A stretch of 64,000 bases of DNA from CAWAVN01 sp963825075. Its GTDB lineage: Bacteria > Planctomycetota > Planctomycetia > Planctomycetales > Planctomycetaceae. The stretch's first letter is position 1; each line of letters starts with the position of its first letter. The position numbers and the translations under genes are program-made. Shown piece after piece: positions 17,383 through 27,047 of the stretch. The notes under the pieces are model-generated. The model was not told the origin of the DNA and searched no databases. It was given only the letters and a program-made list of their open reading frames with translations. Location: the NCBI GenBank assembly GCA_963825075.1, contig CAWGRX010000026.1, positions 1-64,000 on the forward strand, read 5' to 3'.

Positions 17383-20300
17383 CTATTCCGAGGGCCGGGG
17401 TTTGGGTTTGGGTTTGGGTTTCGGGGGTTCACCGGACGCTTGCGGTGCGGGGCGTTTTTTGGCCGCCGACTTTTTGCGCGGGGCTTCGCCTGCCGCGGTT
17501 TGTGAACGGCTCCGCGTTCCGGCGGATTTCTTGGAAGCCCGACGTTGGCCTGTTCGCTGCGGCGGGGAGTCGCCTGCGCCTCCGAAACCTTCGCCGGGGA
17601 AGGTGATTTTCTCGTCCCCGCCCATCGGTCCGGAGCCGAACGTCACGTGCAGCGGCTTTTTCTTTTGGGAACCCATCATCAGATACACCGCCCCCCCCGT
17701 GCCGGCCAATGCCAACAGCAGCGCCAAAATTACCCAGGTCATGTTGACCATTGGCGGTGATTGGGGTGGTCCGGGCGGTTTCGGACGTCCATCTACGCCC
17801 GGTCCGGCCACGGCGGTCACCGAGGGCCGTTCGAGCCAGGTGAGGCCGGCATCGACGCCTTCGGGTTCCGGAATGTCGGTGGGCGGATCAACCCGCTCCT
17901 TGGCGGCGACCAGCGGGTTCAAATCGGTCTGGATCGTTTTATAGATCGCGTTGAACTTGTTCCACCATTCCTGGCTGATGTCTTCCTTGGGGATGATTCG
18001 CGTGAGGTTGGCGGTTTCGATCTTCGCCGCCTGGAGAGCCTTGGCTTTCTCGGCGGTGCTGCTTTGGATTTCGGCGTATTTGTACCGCGATTCGGAAACG
18101 TGATACAGCACGTCCAACAGCCTTTCGTAAGTCGCCACCTCCTTGGCTTCCTCGGAACCGAGCTGCTGGGCGAGCCCGGATTTCTTCTCCTGGAGCTTCG
18201 CCCGCAGTTCCGGGTCGTCCAAGGCCAGTTCCGCGAGCGGCGTTTTGATTTCATTCCCCACCAAGGGGTAAGCGGTCCAGGCATTGACGGCGTTTCGCAA
18301 CGTCTTCAACTCGTTTTGAAGCTCCGCCTTCGTCGGGGCTTTGCCGGCTTGGGTGAGCGCTTCCATTTCCTTGCGGACTTCGCCCAAGCGTTTGGGGGTG
18401 ATGCCTTCGGGTTTGACGGCATCGATCTCGGCCTGGAGATCGTCCGCTTGCTGCGTGGAACTGCCGGGGGTGTTGAACTTTTTGAGGGCAGCTCGTTCAT
18501 CTTCGAGCAGCACATAGAGTTTTTCCCGCGTGCGGATCAGCCGTTGTCCCGTGCGGTACGCGGGCGGCAGGAGATCTTTTTCCTCTTCCATTTCCGCAAG
18601 CTGTTTTTCGATGGCGGCGGCGCGCTCTTTCGATTTGTCGTCCGATTTGCCTTGGAGACCCTCCAGTTCTTTTTGGAGGTCTGTTTTCGTCTCCTCAAAG
18701 TGGCCGAAGTATTGCGAATTGACCATATGGCTGAGCGTGCGGTTGATTTGCTCGATGCGGTCGAGCGATTCCTGGTTCTTGCCCGACTTGGCCGCGGCTT
18801 CGAGCGATTGCTGTTCCAGTCGGAGCTTGAGCCAGGTCTTGGTCGCGGTCAACGCGTCGGTGAGCACCGCCAAATGGTCCTCGGCGTCTTTGAGTTCCTC
18901 GGTCGCGGCGGCACCCGCGGCTTTGGCGGCTTCGACCTGGGCTTCGCGGTCGGCTTTTTCGCTCAACGTGTTTTCGTAGGCGATGATCTTTTCCTCATCG
19001 GACCTGAGCGAACGGACCCGGCCGCGGATCGGGCGGAGCTGGTTGATTAACTGGTTCGACATCCCGGCCCAGCCCCAGAGTCCGCGGGGTTTGGCGTCGT
19101 TCTGGCCTTCCAGTTTCAGTCCTTGAATGGCCGCGATCAGTTTCTGCGGAGATTCCGGCCGGCCGGCTTCCCCCCACGCTTGCAGGGTTTGGGCGGCTTC
19201 GATCTGCACATCCAGCGAGCGGGGATGGTCCTTCAAAACGCCTTTGAGGATGGCAATCGCCTTGTCGAAATCGCCCGCGCTGCGGCTGGTGTTCGCCAGG
19301 CGGACTTTGATCCCCGTGAGCCATTTGGGAGGCTCGGCTTCTTTTTGGGCGCGGTCCAAAATTGCCTGGTAGCATTCCTCGGCCTTTTTGAAATAGTCCG
19401 CGGCATTGGAGCCGGGGTCGTCTTTCAGGCTGATGCCCAGGTTCAAAAACGTCTCCGCCATCCACTGCAGCGAACCGTAGGTCATCTGATCTTTGCGGTC
19501 GAGCAGCGCGCTTAAGAAACTATTGAAGGAGACGAGGATCGCATCCAGGCGTTCTTTCGGACCATTCGCCCGGATGCGTTCGATCTCGGAGCGGATTTGC
19601 TTGCCGAGTTCCACGTAGGTCCGGGTGAGGTCGTCGGTGTTCTCCTTGCCGACGACGTTTTCCAGGTCGTCCATCGCCTTAATCGCGGCGTCCGTTTGCT
19701 CTTTGCCGACGTAAGCCCTGAGGAGCACCTGGTAAACCAAGCGGGCGAAGTTCTGGCTTTTCACGCCCCGTTCCGGCCTCATTTCGCCTTCCTTGACTTT
19801 GATGGCTTGGAGCGGGGGATGGTGGTATTTTTTGCCGTCGGTCAGGTAGAGGATCGCCTCATCGTATTTTTGCTCGTTGGCGAAAATTTGGGCCAAGGTG
19901 ACGCGGGCGGCGATCAGGTTGGTGGCATCTTCCACGCTGGCCTCTTCCGGCACATCGTTGTTCATCACGTCGATGCCTTCGCCCAAGAACTTCTTGGCGT
20001 TCTCCTGCCAGGAGGCGAGTTCGTCGGCTGTGGGGCGTTTGTCTTCGGGCAGCACCGCGCTTTTGAGATAGGCGTTCCAATAGGCTTGCCCCGCGGCGAC
20101 TTTCGCTTCGCCCTTCTTTTCGGACGAAGTGACTTGGGTGTACCACTTGGCGGCTTGGACGGGTTTGTCGCGGCGGCTGTAGATTTTACCCAGGAGCATT
20201 CGCGACATGTCCGCTAAACCGCTGCCGGGCCATTTTTTGGTGATCATCTCGCAGACCCGGAGCATTTGATCGAGTTCAAACTTAACGTCCGGCTCGTTCC

Positions 20301-21933
20301 CGTTCTCGTCGGGCTGCTCCTTCAAGCGGGCCGTGTAGGCCTGATTGTAGGCCCCCAGCGCAATGTTGGCCGCTTGCTGGGCCATTTTGACATCCTCGTC
20401 GGCGAAGTGTTCCGCGAGAAACTCCCCGATCACGGCGGACTCGAAGTTGCGCTGGAGCTTGTAATAAATGTAGGCCAGCCAGAACCGGGCCTTGTTGATG
20501 AGCTGGATGTCGGTTTTTTCATCAGACAGTTGGAGGCCGAGGCTGAGCAGGCGGGCGATTTCGTTGAGGTGCGCATGGAGCGCCTCCTGCCGGTTGGCGG
20601 TTTCCTGTTTGGTCTTGGCGGTTTTAATGTCGGCTTCCAGGCCTTCGATTTCCTGGACCAGGTTATCCGCCCGCACCAGGGCCTCGTCGATGGTCTTGGG
20701 GTCCCCTTCCGAGAGGCCCAGCTTGCCCTTGATCCGCGAGACCATGTACTGAGCCGGCGCCCGGTATTGCCCCGCGTATTGGGAGACCTGCTGGGCTTCG
20801 TTCATCGCCAGCCGCAGATTGCTTTCGATGTCTTTCTTCGGTTCGAGCGGAGCCGGCTCTTTGTTGCGGGCGGCCTGGTTTTTGGCGGCTTCGTAATCGG
20901 TTTTGAGCTTCTCGGCCAGCTTGTCGTGGGCGACGGCTTTCTCGTAGCGAATTCCCAGCCCCACACTGGTGCGGGCTTCTTTGCGGTGCCCGGTCAGCCA
21001 CTGGCCGGCTTCGTTAATAACGAGTTGATAGTCTTTCCGCTCCGGATGGTTCAGGCAAATCAGCCGGAACTGGAGCACCTGGTTCTGCAGCGTCTCCATC
21101 GCCCGCGACTTGCCCGGATGCGCGAGGAGTTCGTTATAGATCCCCAAAGCCTTGCCGATGTCGTCTTGCTCTTCGAAGCATTTGCCCTGCCACATCCGGG
21201 CGTACAATCCGCCCACCATGCTGCGGTATTTTTCGTGGATGTCCTTAAATTCGTCCGCAGCCTTGTTTAGGAGGTTTTTGAATTCCTGGGAGCCGGCGGG
21301 AAACGTCTGGGCTTCTTCGTAAGTGCACAGAGCCAAATCGATCTGGGCCCGCATGTAAGCGATCTCCGCTTTGCTGCGGGATTCGAGCTCTTCTTTTTGC
21401 GAGGGATCGATGTATTTGGGGAACTTGTCGAAGGCGGCTTTGTGCTGGTCGTGGGCGGTCTGGAAAATCTCGCGGGCCTTGGCCAGAAGACTCCGGGCTT
21501 CCAGGCGGAACTTTTCGCTGTTCTGTTCGTTGGCGGGGGAGTCCGCTTCCCAAATTTTCACGCGGGCTTTTTCGATGAGAATCCGGGCCTGCTCGGTGTT
21601 GGCCTTGGCCGCCAGCGGGTGATTGGGATTCGCCCGGGTGAAGGCGTCCAACTGGGCCACCGCCCGGTCCAACTGCTCGTCGCGGATTTCGGGATTGTTG
21701 ATCGTCCGCGCGCCTTCCAACAGCGTAATCGCCCGCTCGTAGGGGATCACCTGCTTGATTTCAGGCGGCAGGTCCGCGCGTTCATCGAGCTTGTCCAGAT
21801 AGTACAGGGCGAAATCATAGTAGCCCCTGTCTCTTAAACCTTCCAAAAATTGTTGCGGCTGCTCCTCGGCGCGGGCCGACAGAGGCGAAAACAACAGGGC
21901 AAAGATCGCAAAACAAATGAGGGTCCGGCTCAT
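17383..21933 (-). CDS. Giant exported TPR protein of the Exb-type operon
   Basis: A 1516-aa protein from the ATG at 21933 (MSRTLICFAIFALLFSPLSARA, signal peptide). Most of the length is helical with scattered TPR-like repeats (for example YYDFALYYLDKLDERADLPP, FDKAIAILKGVLKDHPRSL, YEKAVAHDKLAEKLK) and a coiled-coil-rich middle (residues ~1080-1300, Glu/Lys/Gln rich). Near the C-terminus one transmembrane helix (WVILALLLALAGTGGAVYLMM, about 1405-1425) is followed by a basic Lys/Pro/Arg tail, presumably cytoplasmic. So it is anchored in the inner membrane with a very large periplasmic part. It is first in an operon with TPR, ExbB and two ExbD genes. The family role is not known to me. Confidence 0.83.
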   Translation of the reverse strand: MSRTLICFAIFALLFSPLSARAEEQPQQFLEGLRDRGYYDFALYYLDKLDERADLPPEIKQVIPYERAITLLEGARTINNPEIRDEQLDRAVAQLDAFTRANPNHPLAAKANTEQARILIEKARVKIWEADSPANEQNSEKFRLEARSLLAKAREIFQTAHDQHKAAFDKFPKYIDPSQKEELESRSKAEIAYMRAQIDLALCTYEEAQTFPAGSQEFKNLLNKAADEFKDIHEKYRSMVGGLYARMWQGKCFEEQDDIGKALGIYNELLAHPGKSRAMETLQNQVLQFRLICLNHPERKDYQLVINEAGQWLTGHRKEARTSVGLGIRYEKAVAHDKLAEKLKTDYEAAKNQAARNKEPAPLEPKKDIESNLRLAMNEAQQVSQYAGQYRAPAQYMVSRIKGKLGLSEGDPKTIDEALVRADNLVQEIEGLEADIKTAKTKQETANRQEALHAHLNEIARLLSLGLQLSDEKTDIQLINKARFWLAYIYYKLQRNFESAVIGEFLAEHFADEDVKMAQQAANIALGAYNQAYTARLKEQPDENGNEPDVKFELDQMLRVCEMITKKWPGSGLADMSRMLLGKIYSRRDKPVQAAKWYTQVTSSEKKGEAKVAAGQAYWNAYLKSAVLPEDKRPTADELASWQENAKKFLGEGIDVMNNDVPEEASVEDATNLIAARVTLAQIFANEQKYDEAILYLTDGKKYHHPPLQAIKVKEGEMRPERGVKSQNFARLVYQVLLRAYVGKEQTDAAIKAMDDLENVVGKENTDDLTRTYVELGKQIRSEIERIRANGPKERLDAILVSFNSFLSALLDRKDQMTYGSLQWMAETFLNLGISLKDDPGSNAADYFKKAEECYQAILDRAQKEAEPPKWLTGIKVRLANTSRSAGDFDKAIAILKGVLKDHPRSLDVQIEAAQTLQAWGEAGRPESPQKLIAAIQGLKLEGQNDAKPRGLWGWAGMSNQLINQLRPIRGRVRSLRSDEEKIIAYENTLSEKADREAQVEAAKAAGAAATEELKDAEDHLAVLTDALTATKTWLKLRLEQQSLEAAAKSGKNQESLDRIEQINRTLSHMVNSQYFGHFEETKTDLQKELEGLQGKSDDKSKERAAAIEKQLAEMEEEKDLLPPAYRTGQRLIRTREKLYVLLEDERAALKKFNTPGSSTQQADDLQAEIDAVKPEGITPKRLGEVRKEMEALTQAGKAPTKAELQNELKTLRNAVNAWTAYPLVGNEIKTPLAELALDDPELRAKLQEKKSGLAQQLGSEEAKEVATYERLLDVLYHVSESRYKYAEIQSSTAEKAKALQAAKIETANLTRIIPKEDISQEWWNKFNAIYKTIQTDLNPLVAAKERVDPPTDIPEPEGVDAGLTWLERPSVTAVAGPGVDGRPKPPGPPQSPPMVNMTWVILALLLALAGTGGAVYLMMGSQKKKPLHVTFGSGPMGGDEKITFPGEGFGGAGDSPPQRTGQRRASKKSAGTRSRSQTAAGEAPRKKSAAKKRPAPQASGEPPKPKPKPKPRPSE

Positions 21934-22258
21934 GGATTGGCTTCCGTTTGGAGGGTTCATTCCCGTCCTGTCGCCACGGGGAGGTGATTGGGCCAGAAAG
22001 GATGGGAGGAGTTGCGTCCTCACTCCCAACTCGACGTGCGTGACGGCTGGCAATCACCAGAATTGTCGAAGTGACCTGACTGGGATTGTTAGGTTGGCCC
22101 ACAGAAAAATCGAATGGAATCGTTTGTTTCTCTGTTTAGCATATCCGGCCCTCGACCATTACGCAACAAAAACAACGGGGAAAACCCTTAGCAATCCGGC
22201 ACGGAAAACAAGCAACAGGGCAAGGCGGACACAGGAGGCTGCCATCCGGAAAGCCGAT
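21934..22258. other. Intergenic region upstream of the TPR/Exb operon
   Basis: About 325 bases between the 5' end of the giant TPR gene and the 3' end of the kinase-like fragment. The operon promoter should lie here. I see no repeat, RNA or clear promoter consensus. Confidence 0.35.
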
Positions 22259-22759
22259 TCAGGGAATCCTCAGGAAATCGAGGCTTTGGAGCGATTCTTT
22301 GAGCAACGGGTCGTTCCCGGTCTCATCCGCGTAATGGAGGAGCGAAAGCGTGTGATCCAACGCCCGGAACCCGGCCAGATGCAGCACGGCTTCCTCCGTT
22401 TCGCCATCCACCTCGAAAAAACACCGGCGGCCCGGTTGTCCGGGCAATAACGGATAGCCCGCGAACAGCCAGGGATAGTCGCCCGCCGGTTGGCCGATGA
22501 GCGTTGGAGCCGAGATGGGCCGGGGCAGCCGATCGGCAATCCGCGGGAGGACGGCGACTTCCGTCTGGAGACATTCCGCGCCCAGTTGCCTGCGGGGGAA
22601 GCGAAACACGTAAGTCTGGTTCACGAGCCAGGCGGTGTTGTCCCAACCGGCTCCGAGAAGTTCGAGCGAATGCGGAGCCAATTCGGGAAACTGCTTGGAT
22701 AGCAGTTCTTTCACCTGTTCGCCGCCGAGCGCAACGTCCGCACGCCAAGGAGGTGCCAT
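22259..22759 (-). CDS. Truncated aminoglycoside-phosphotransferase-like protein with foreign tail
   Basis: A 166-aa frame from the ATG at 22759, with AAGGAGGT just upstream. Residues 1-105 read as the N-lobe of an APH/choline-kinase-fold phosphotransferase (LLGAGWDNTAWLVN, YVFRFPRR, then GYPLLPGQ). The family is ~270 aa and carries the catalytic HxD and DFD motifs in the second half; none is present. The last ~55 residues (RCFFEVDGETEEAVLHLAGF onwards) do not look like the kinase C-lobe. I read this as a chimera or truncated gene that cannot phosphorylate anything. Confidence 0.55.
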   Translation of the reverse strand: MAPPWRADVALGGEQVKELLSKQFPELAPHSLELLGAGWDNTAWLVNQTYVFRFPRRQLGAECLQTEVAVLPRIADRLPRPISAPTLIGQPAGDYPWLFAGYPLLPGQPGRRCFFEVDGETEEAVLHLAGFRALDHTLSLLHYADETGNDPLLKESLQSLDFLRIP

Positions 22760-22839
22760 GTTCAAATTGCCTCTCAAATGGCGCTCAATGAGTAACGATG
22801 TTCGCTCGAGAGGAACAACAAAGAAATCGCGGGCCGACC

Positions 22840-24180
22840 TTATTTTCCCACGCAATAGAGGAATTTGTCGGACCGCAGCAAAAGCCGATTGCCAACGACC
22901 GCGGGGCTGGCATTGAAGGTGCTCCCGTCGCGGAGGTCGTTTGTTGCCAAGAGTTCAAATTCCGGTTTGGCGGCGAGGACGAACGTCCGGCCCGACCGGT
23001 TCAGATAATAAACTCGCCCCTCCGCCAACAGGGCCGACGCGTACGCCTGCCCCGCCCGATCCAGGCGATTCTGATAGACCAGTTCGCCCGACTCGGCGTT
23101 TCGGCAGTAGGCAATGCCCAATTGTTCGTGCATCCAGTACAGATGGCCGTCTCGATACACCGGCGACGTGACGTTGGATCCTTTGTTGCTGGTCCACAGC
23201 CGATGTGTCTCGGTGACATCGCCTCGTCCTCCCGCGCGGATGGCCAAGGCCGCGGTTCCGGAGCGGCCGCCCAGAATGTAAACAATTCCATCGGTCGCCA
23301 CCGCCGAAGGAACCATGTACCAGGTTATGTCGGTGTCGCAGGACCAAAGCGGTTTGCCCGACTTGGGGTCGAACCCCAACACTTTGCCGTGCGTCGCCAC
23401 GACAAGTTCCTCGTCCCCGGACTGCGTTTTCACCACGAGCGGCGTGTTCCAGGCTTCGCGGATGCCGCCGGCCCGCCACCTCTCTTTTCCGGTCTTCCGG
23501 TCCAGCGCAATTAGCGAGCCGCTCTCCACACTGGCATTGATGAAGACCAAATCCCCATACAACACGGGCGATGCCGATGTGCCCCAACCGCTGGTGTCCG
23601 CGCCAACGTCGGCTTGCCAGAGTTGGTTGCCTTGGTGGTCAAACGCAAACACGCCGGTTTTGCCGAAGAAGGCATAGACTCGCTCGTCGTCCGCAGCCGG
23701 TGTGTTGGCGGCAAAGCCGTGGTCGCGAATTCGGTTTTCTTCGGGCAGTTTGGCTGGAATCGACTGGTCCCAAAGGATTGTTCCGTTGTCCCGCGCCACG
23801 CAGATCAAATGCCGTTTAAGATTCTCCAAACTGCCGCCCGGCTGTCCCGGCACCAAATATCCTGTGTAAGTCGTGACGTAGATATGGTCTCCCGCGACAA
23901 TTGGGCTGGAGGATCCCGCACCCGGAAGAGGGGTCTTCCAAACAATTTTCTCGCTTTCGCTCCACTTCAGCGGAAGTCGCTGGGCCTCACTGACGCCCAT
24001 CCCGCTCGGCCCGCGGAATCGGGACCAATCCCCTTTCGCCAATTCGATCCGGCCTTGGGGCGCCCTGGCTTGTCCGTCTTCCGCCGCGCTGTCGCTTTCG
24101 AACTGGGCCGAACACGAGGCGCTGCCGACAGCAATCGCCAACAGGACGGAAAGCAAGAATTGTCGTGGAATCCGCAACAT
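22840..24180 (-). CDS. PQQ-binding-like beta-propeller lipoprotein
   Basis: A 446-aa protein from the ATG at 24180. The N-terminus is a lipoprotein signal (LLAIAVGSASC), then SRFRGPSGMGVSEA, a hallmark of planctomycete PQQ-like outer-surface propellers. Repeating blades such as GSLIALDRKTGKERWR, VYAFFGKTGVFAFDHQGNQLW and KVLGFDPKSGKPLWS follow. These proteins have the eight-bladed quinoprotein fold but usually lack residues proving PQQ binding. It probably sits on a periplasmic membrane face. A paralogue lies at 33.4 kb. Confidence 0.85.
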   Translation of the reverse strand: MLRIPRQFLLSVLLAIAVGSASCSAQFESDSAAEDGQARAPQGRIELAKGDWSRFRGPSGMGVSEAQRLPLKWSESEKIVWKTPLPGAGSSSPIVAGDHIYVTTYTGYLVPGQPGGSLENLKRHLICVARDNGTILWDQSIPAKLPEENRIRDHGFAANTPAADDERVYAFFGKTGVFAFDHQGNQLWQADVGADTSGWGTSASPVLYGDLVFINASVESGSLIALDRKTGKERWRAGGIREAWNTPLVVKTQSGDEELVVATHGKVLGFDPKSGKPLWSCDTDITWYMVPSAVATDGIVYILGGRSGTAALAIRAGGRGDVTETHRLWTSNKGSNVTSPVYRDGHLYWMHEQLGIAYCRNAESGELVYQNRLDRAGQAYASALLAEGRVYYLNRSGRTFVLAAKPEFELLATNDLRDGSTFNASPAVVGNRLLLRSDKFLYCVGK

Positions 24181-24233
24181 GAAGTGCCTTTCTGGGATCG
24201 AGGTGACAAGCCGAATAAAAAAGGGCATGTTGG

Positions 24234-25328
24234 TCAGGTGCCTTGCATGGCGTTGTTGAGTGCGCCGAGGTAGATCGAGAACACGCGGAAGATCATGAAG
24301 ATGATGAACATCGCCACCACGCCCCAGATTGCCCACGCGAAGCCGGTGACCAAAGTTTTCAAGGCCAGACGGGCTTCTTCCTCGAACTGCGGGCTGAGGT
24401 GGTCGAGCATCTCCGGCACCGTGCCTGAAAGTTCCGCCGAGTGCACCATCTGCAAATAGTCCTCCGGGAACAGCCCCGTCGCCGCGAGGGAATCGCCCAA
24501 CGATTCGCCCCGGTTCATCATGCCCCAGACCTGCGGAGACGCTGCAATGTAAGCTCCGTTGGATGTGGCTTTGAAACTGCTTTCCAGGCTGGGCTGGATG
24601 GACATGCCCGCCTGCTGCGTGAGCGCATAAGCCCACGAAAACCGGGCGATGGCAAACGACCGCAGGCAGCCGCCGAGCACCGGGACTTTTAACAGCAAGG
24701 GATCGAGAAACTTCTGCCCGACGAGGTTCTGCCGGGTCCATTTGTAGCAGAGGAACAAACCGAGAAACGTGCCGAAGTTGAGCGCCAGCCAGGTGATCGC
24801 CCCGGACGTTCCCGACAGGCCGCCGGGCAGAATCTCAATCGGCTCGCCGCCGCGGGTCTCGGCAATCCAGCCCAGGACGAGAATCAACAGCGCAATGATC
24901 AAAATCGCCATCACGAGTTGAAAGGCCGGCCACATGATTTGTTGAAAGAACGATTTTCGCAGGCGGATCAGGTTGTCGTAATGCCCGGCTAGGCTGCGGA
25001 GGACTTCCACCAACGCCCCGGTCTCTTCCCCGACTTTGACCATGTCGATCATCAAAGGTGGAAACGCATCGCCTTGGGCGATCATCCCGGCGGTCATGTC
25101 GTCCCCCGCCGCCACCGCCTCGTACACGCCGCGCATCGCCTCCTGGCAGCGGGCGTTGCCGGTTTTCTTCGCCGACAACTTGACGGCCTGTTTAATCTCC
25201 ACGCCCGAACTCAAAAGGATGCTCAGCGATCGGCACACGAGAGCCAGGGAGTCCAACCGTATCCGCCGCTTAAACGGCGAAAAACTCTGCACGATCGAAT
25301 CCGTGGTCGGTTTTTGGAAATGCGCCAT
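24234..25328 (-). CDS. Type II secretion system F (GspF/PilC-like) family protein
   Basis: A 364-aa protein if it starts at the ATG at 25328 (MAHFQKPTT); an in-frame ATG at 25367 would add 13 residues. Two T2SSF domains are seen: residues ~30-150 (LSILLSSGVEIKQAVKLSA, MVKVGEETGALVEVL) and ~230-355 (YALTQQAGMSIQPSLESS, MVHSAELSGTVPEMLDHL), each followed by a hydrophobic stretch; three transmembrane segments in total. GspF is the inner-membrane platform of type II secretion and type IV pilus machines. No GspE, GspD or prepilin peptidase gene is adjacent, so this is an orphan or its partners are elsewhere. Confidence 0.87.
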   Translation of the reverse strand: MAHFQKPTTDSIVQSFSPFKRRIRLDSLALVCRSLSILLSSGVEIKQAVKLSAKKTGNARCQEAMRGVYEAVAAGDDMTAGMIAQGDAFPPLMIDMVKVGEETGALVEVLRSLAGHYDNLIRLRKSFFQQIMWPAFQLVMAILIIALLILVLGWIAETRGGEPIEILPGGLSGTSGAITWLALNFGTFLGLFLCYKWTRQNLVGQKFLDPLLLKVPVLGGCLRSFAIARFSWAYALTQQAGMSIQPSLESSFKATSNGAYIAASPQVWGMMNRGESLGDSLAATGLFPEDYLQMVHSAELSGTVPEMLDHLSPQFEEEARLALKTLVTGFAWAIWGVVAMFIIFMIFRVFSIYLGALNNAMQGT

Positions 25329-25463
25329 CAGAGGAAATCCCCGCTTGAAAATTGATCTCCTCATCATAATTCAAGCGGCACATCTCCCGCTAGCTGGTCC
25401 CCGCTGGAAACGCGCAGGGACCGGCGATGTAAACCCTTGGAGACATCTCGGCTCGTCCACCTC

Positions 25464-27047
25464 CTATTTGGCCGGGACGATCAACAGGCGGACGATATCG
25501 GGGTTTTCTTTTGCGATGTCTTGGCTTTCGGCGGGGTCGGCGTTCAGATCGTACAAGAACAGCGTTTTAGAACCGGCGGGACGCAGGCCTTTCCAGGAAC
25601 CCAAGCGGACGGCCTGGGCTTTTCCGGCTTTGGTCTGCCAGTAGAGCAGATGCGGCGGGAGGGTTCGCTCGGTCTTTAGCAGCGACGCGAAAGAAACGCC
25701 GTCGAGCTGGATGCGGAATAATTGCGTCAACGTCAGTTCCGCGAACGTGGGCAGCATGTCCCAAACCGCCGCCGGTTGGGAAACCCGCTTGCCGGTAAGA
25801 ATCACGCCCGGAAATGCCCCGAGGAAAGGCACCCGCAGATTGCCTTCGCCGAGCTGCGTCTTGTGCGTGCGGAATTTGCCGGTGCTTTGGAAGTATTTGT
25901 GGGCCTTGGCGTGAATCGGGTCGGCTCCGGTGAGGGCCGTGAAGAACACGCTGGTCGATTTTTCCAGCCCCAGCCGGTCCACCGCCGCGAGAATCCGGCC
26001 GACGTCGCGGTCGGTCATGCGGACGGCGGCTCCGTAACTTTGGGCCGCCGCCGGCCAGTCGGTGTCTTGGGAAAGCTCCTTTTCCGCGAACTCGGCCGCC
26101 ATTTCGAGATACGGCGGAAGGATGACCATCATAAAAAACGGCCGAGGTTTTACGGGCAGAGTTTGGCGTTCTTCCAGTTCCTTGATGGCCGCCCGCACGA
26201 TCAAATCCCCCACCGGCACGGGTTCTTTATCGTTTTCCTTGGGGAGTTTGACGAGTTCCTGATTGACCCACAGCGATTTTGGGTACGCGGTTTGGGCGTC
26301 CTTGGCATAGAGTTGCCCCATCCATTCGTCGTACCCGTGGGCCAAGGGAATGTCGTCTTCGGTGGCGTTGTCGGGGGCGTACCACATGCCGTAGAACGCC
26401 GTATGATACCCGCCCCGCCAGAGCGTCTCCGCCAACGTGATCGTGCGGTCTTTGATGCGGAAATCGTCGTCCGCGCGGGCCGTGTTCCAGCCGGTTTGCA
26501 GCGTCCACTGGGACGCCACCGCCGTGGGGCCGCCGGCGTAAAAATCGGTCATCACCACGCCCTTGTCGGCGAGGCGGTCGAGATTCGGCGTGGGGATTTT
26601 GGTCTGCCCGGAGTTCCCCAGATCGCCCACGCCCAACCGCGGCGCGACAATCATCAAAATGTTCGGCATCCGGGCCGCCGGCAGCGAAGGAGCACGCCTG
26701 TTGGCGTTGGCCAAGGCGATTTTATTCTCGTTTTGGATCCGGGTCAGCACTTTGTCGGCGGCGTCCAGCCGCTCGAGCAGATCATCCTTGTCGGCTCCCA
26801 ATTCTCCGAAATCGTTGGCATCCTCAACGTATTTTCGCAGTTCCCGCAGCAGGGGGCGGTTGAGTTCCTTGCTTTGTTGCCCGCCGGGCTTCGCTTGACC
26901 CGCAGCCTGATTCTGGTTCTGTTTCTGATTTTGAAAGTTGACGTTCATCAGCTCCAGCGCATCGCCGCAGCCGCTCAGCAAAACGCTCAAACCCAGGAGA
27001 AACCCCGCCCAACCGTAGCCCACGCTCTGATGTCGTCTCATATCCAT
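25464..27047 (-). CDS. Sulfatase-fold lipoprotein lacking the catalytic residues
   Basis: A 527-aa protein from the ATG at 27047 with a GGGGGG ribosome binding site. It has a lipobox (SVLLSGC, C27), a Gln/Asn-rich linker and a helical spacer, then a sulfatase fold from residue 128 (PNILMIVAPRLGVGDLG) to the C-terminus (RVPFLGAFPGVILTGK, LYDLNADPAESQDIA). Key positions differ from active sulfatases: the metal-binding DD is P136-R137; the C/S-x-P-x-R motif reads A176-V-A-S-Q180; the GKW lysine is Met in YGMWY; and the second metal site DNG is replaced. It therefore cannot form formylglycine or bind Ca as usual. Compare the intact enzyme at 56.1 kb. Confidence 0.8.
   Translation of the reverse strand: MDMRRHQSVGYGWAGFLLGLSVLLSGCGDALELMNVNFQNQKQNQNQAAGQAKPGGQQSKELNRPLLRELRKYVEDANDFGELGADKDDLLERLDAADKVLTRIQNENKIALANANRRAPSLPAARMPNILMIVAPRLGVGDLGNSGQTKIPTPNLDRLADKGVVMTDFYAGGPTAVASQWTLQTGWNTARADDDFRIKDRTITLAETLWRGGYHTAFYGMWYAPDNATEDDIPLAHGYDEWMGQLYAKDAQTAYPKSLWVNQELVKLPKENDKEPVPVGDLIVRAAIKELEERQTLPVKPRPFFMMVILPPYLEMAAEFAEKELSQDTDWPAAAQSYGAAVRMTDRDVGRILAAVDRLGLEKSTSVFFTALTGADPIHAKAHKYFQSTGKFRTHKTQLGEGNLRVPFLGAFPGVILTGKRVSQPAAVWDMLPTFAELTLTQLFRIQLDGVSFASLLKTERTLPPHLLYWQTKAGKAQAVRLGSWKGLRPAGSKTLFLYDLNADPAESQDIAKENPDIVRLLIVPAK

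Noticed and set aside
17761..19050. 429-aa plus-strand frame inside the giant TPR gene
   Set aside because: Shadow of a Glu/Lys-rich helical coding strand; no motif and no ribosome binding site.
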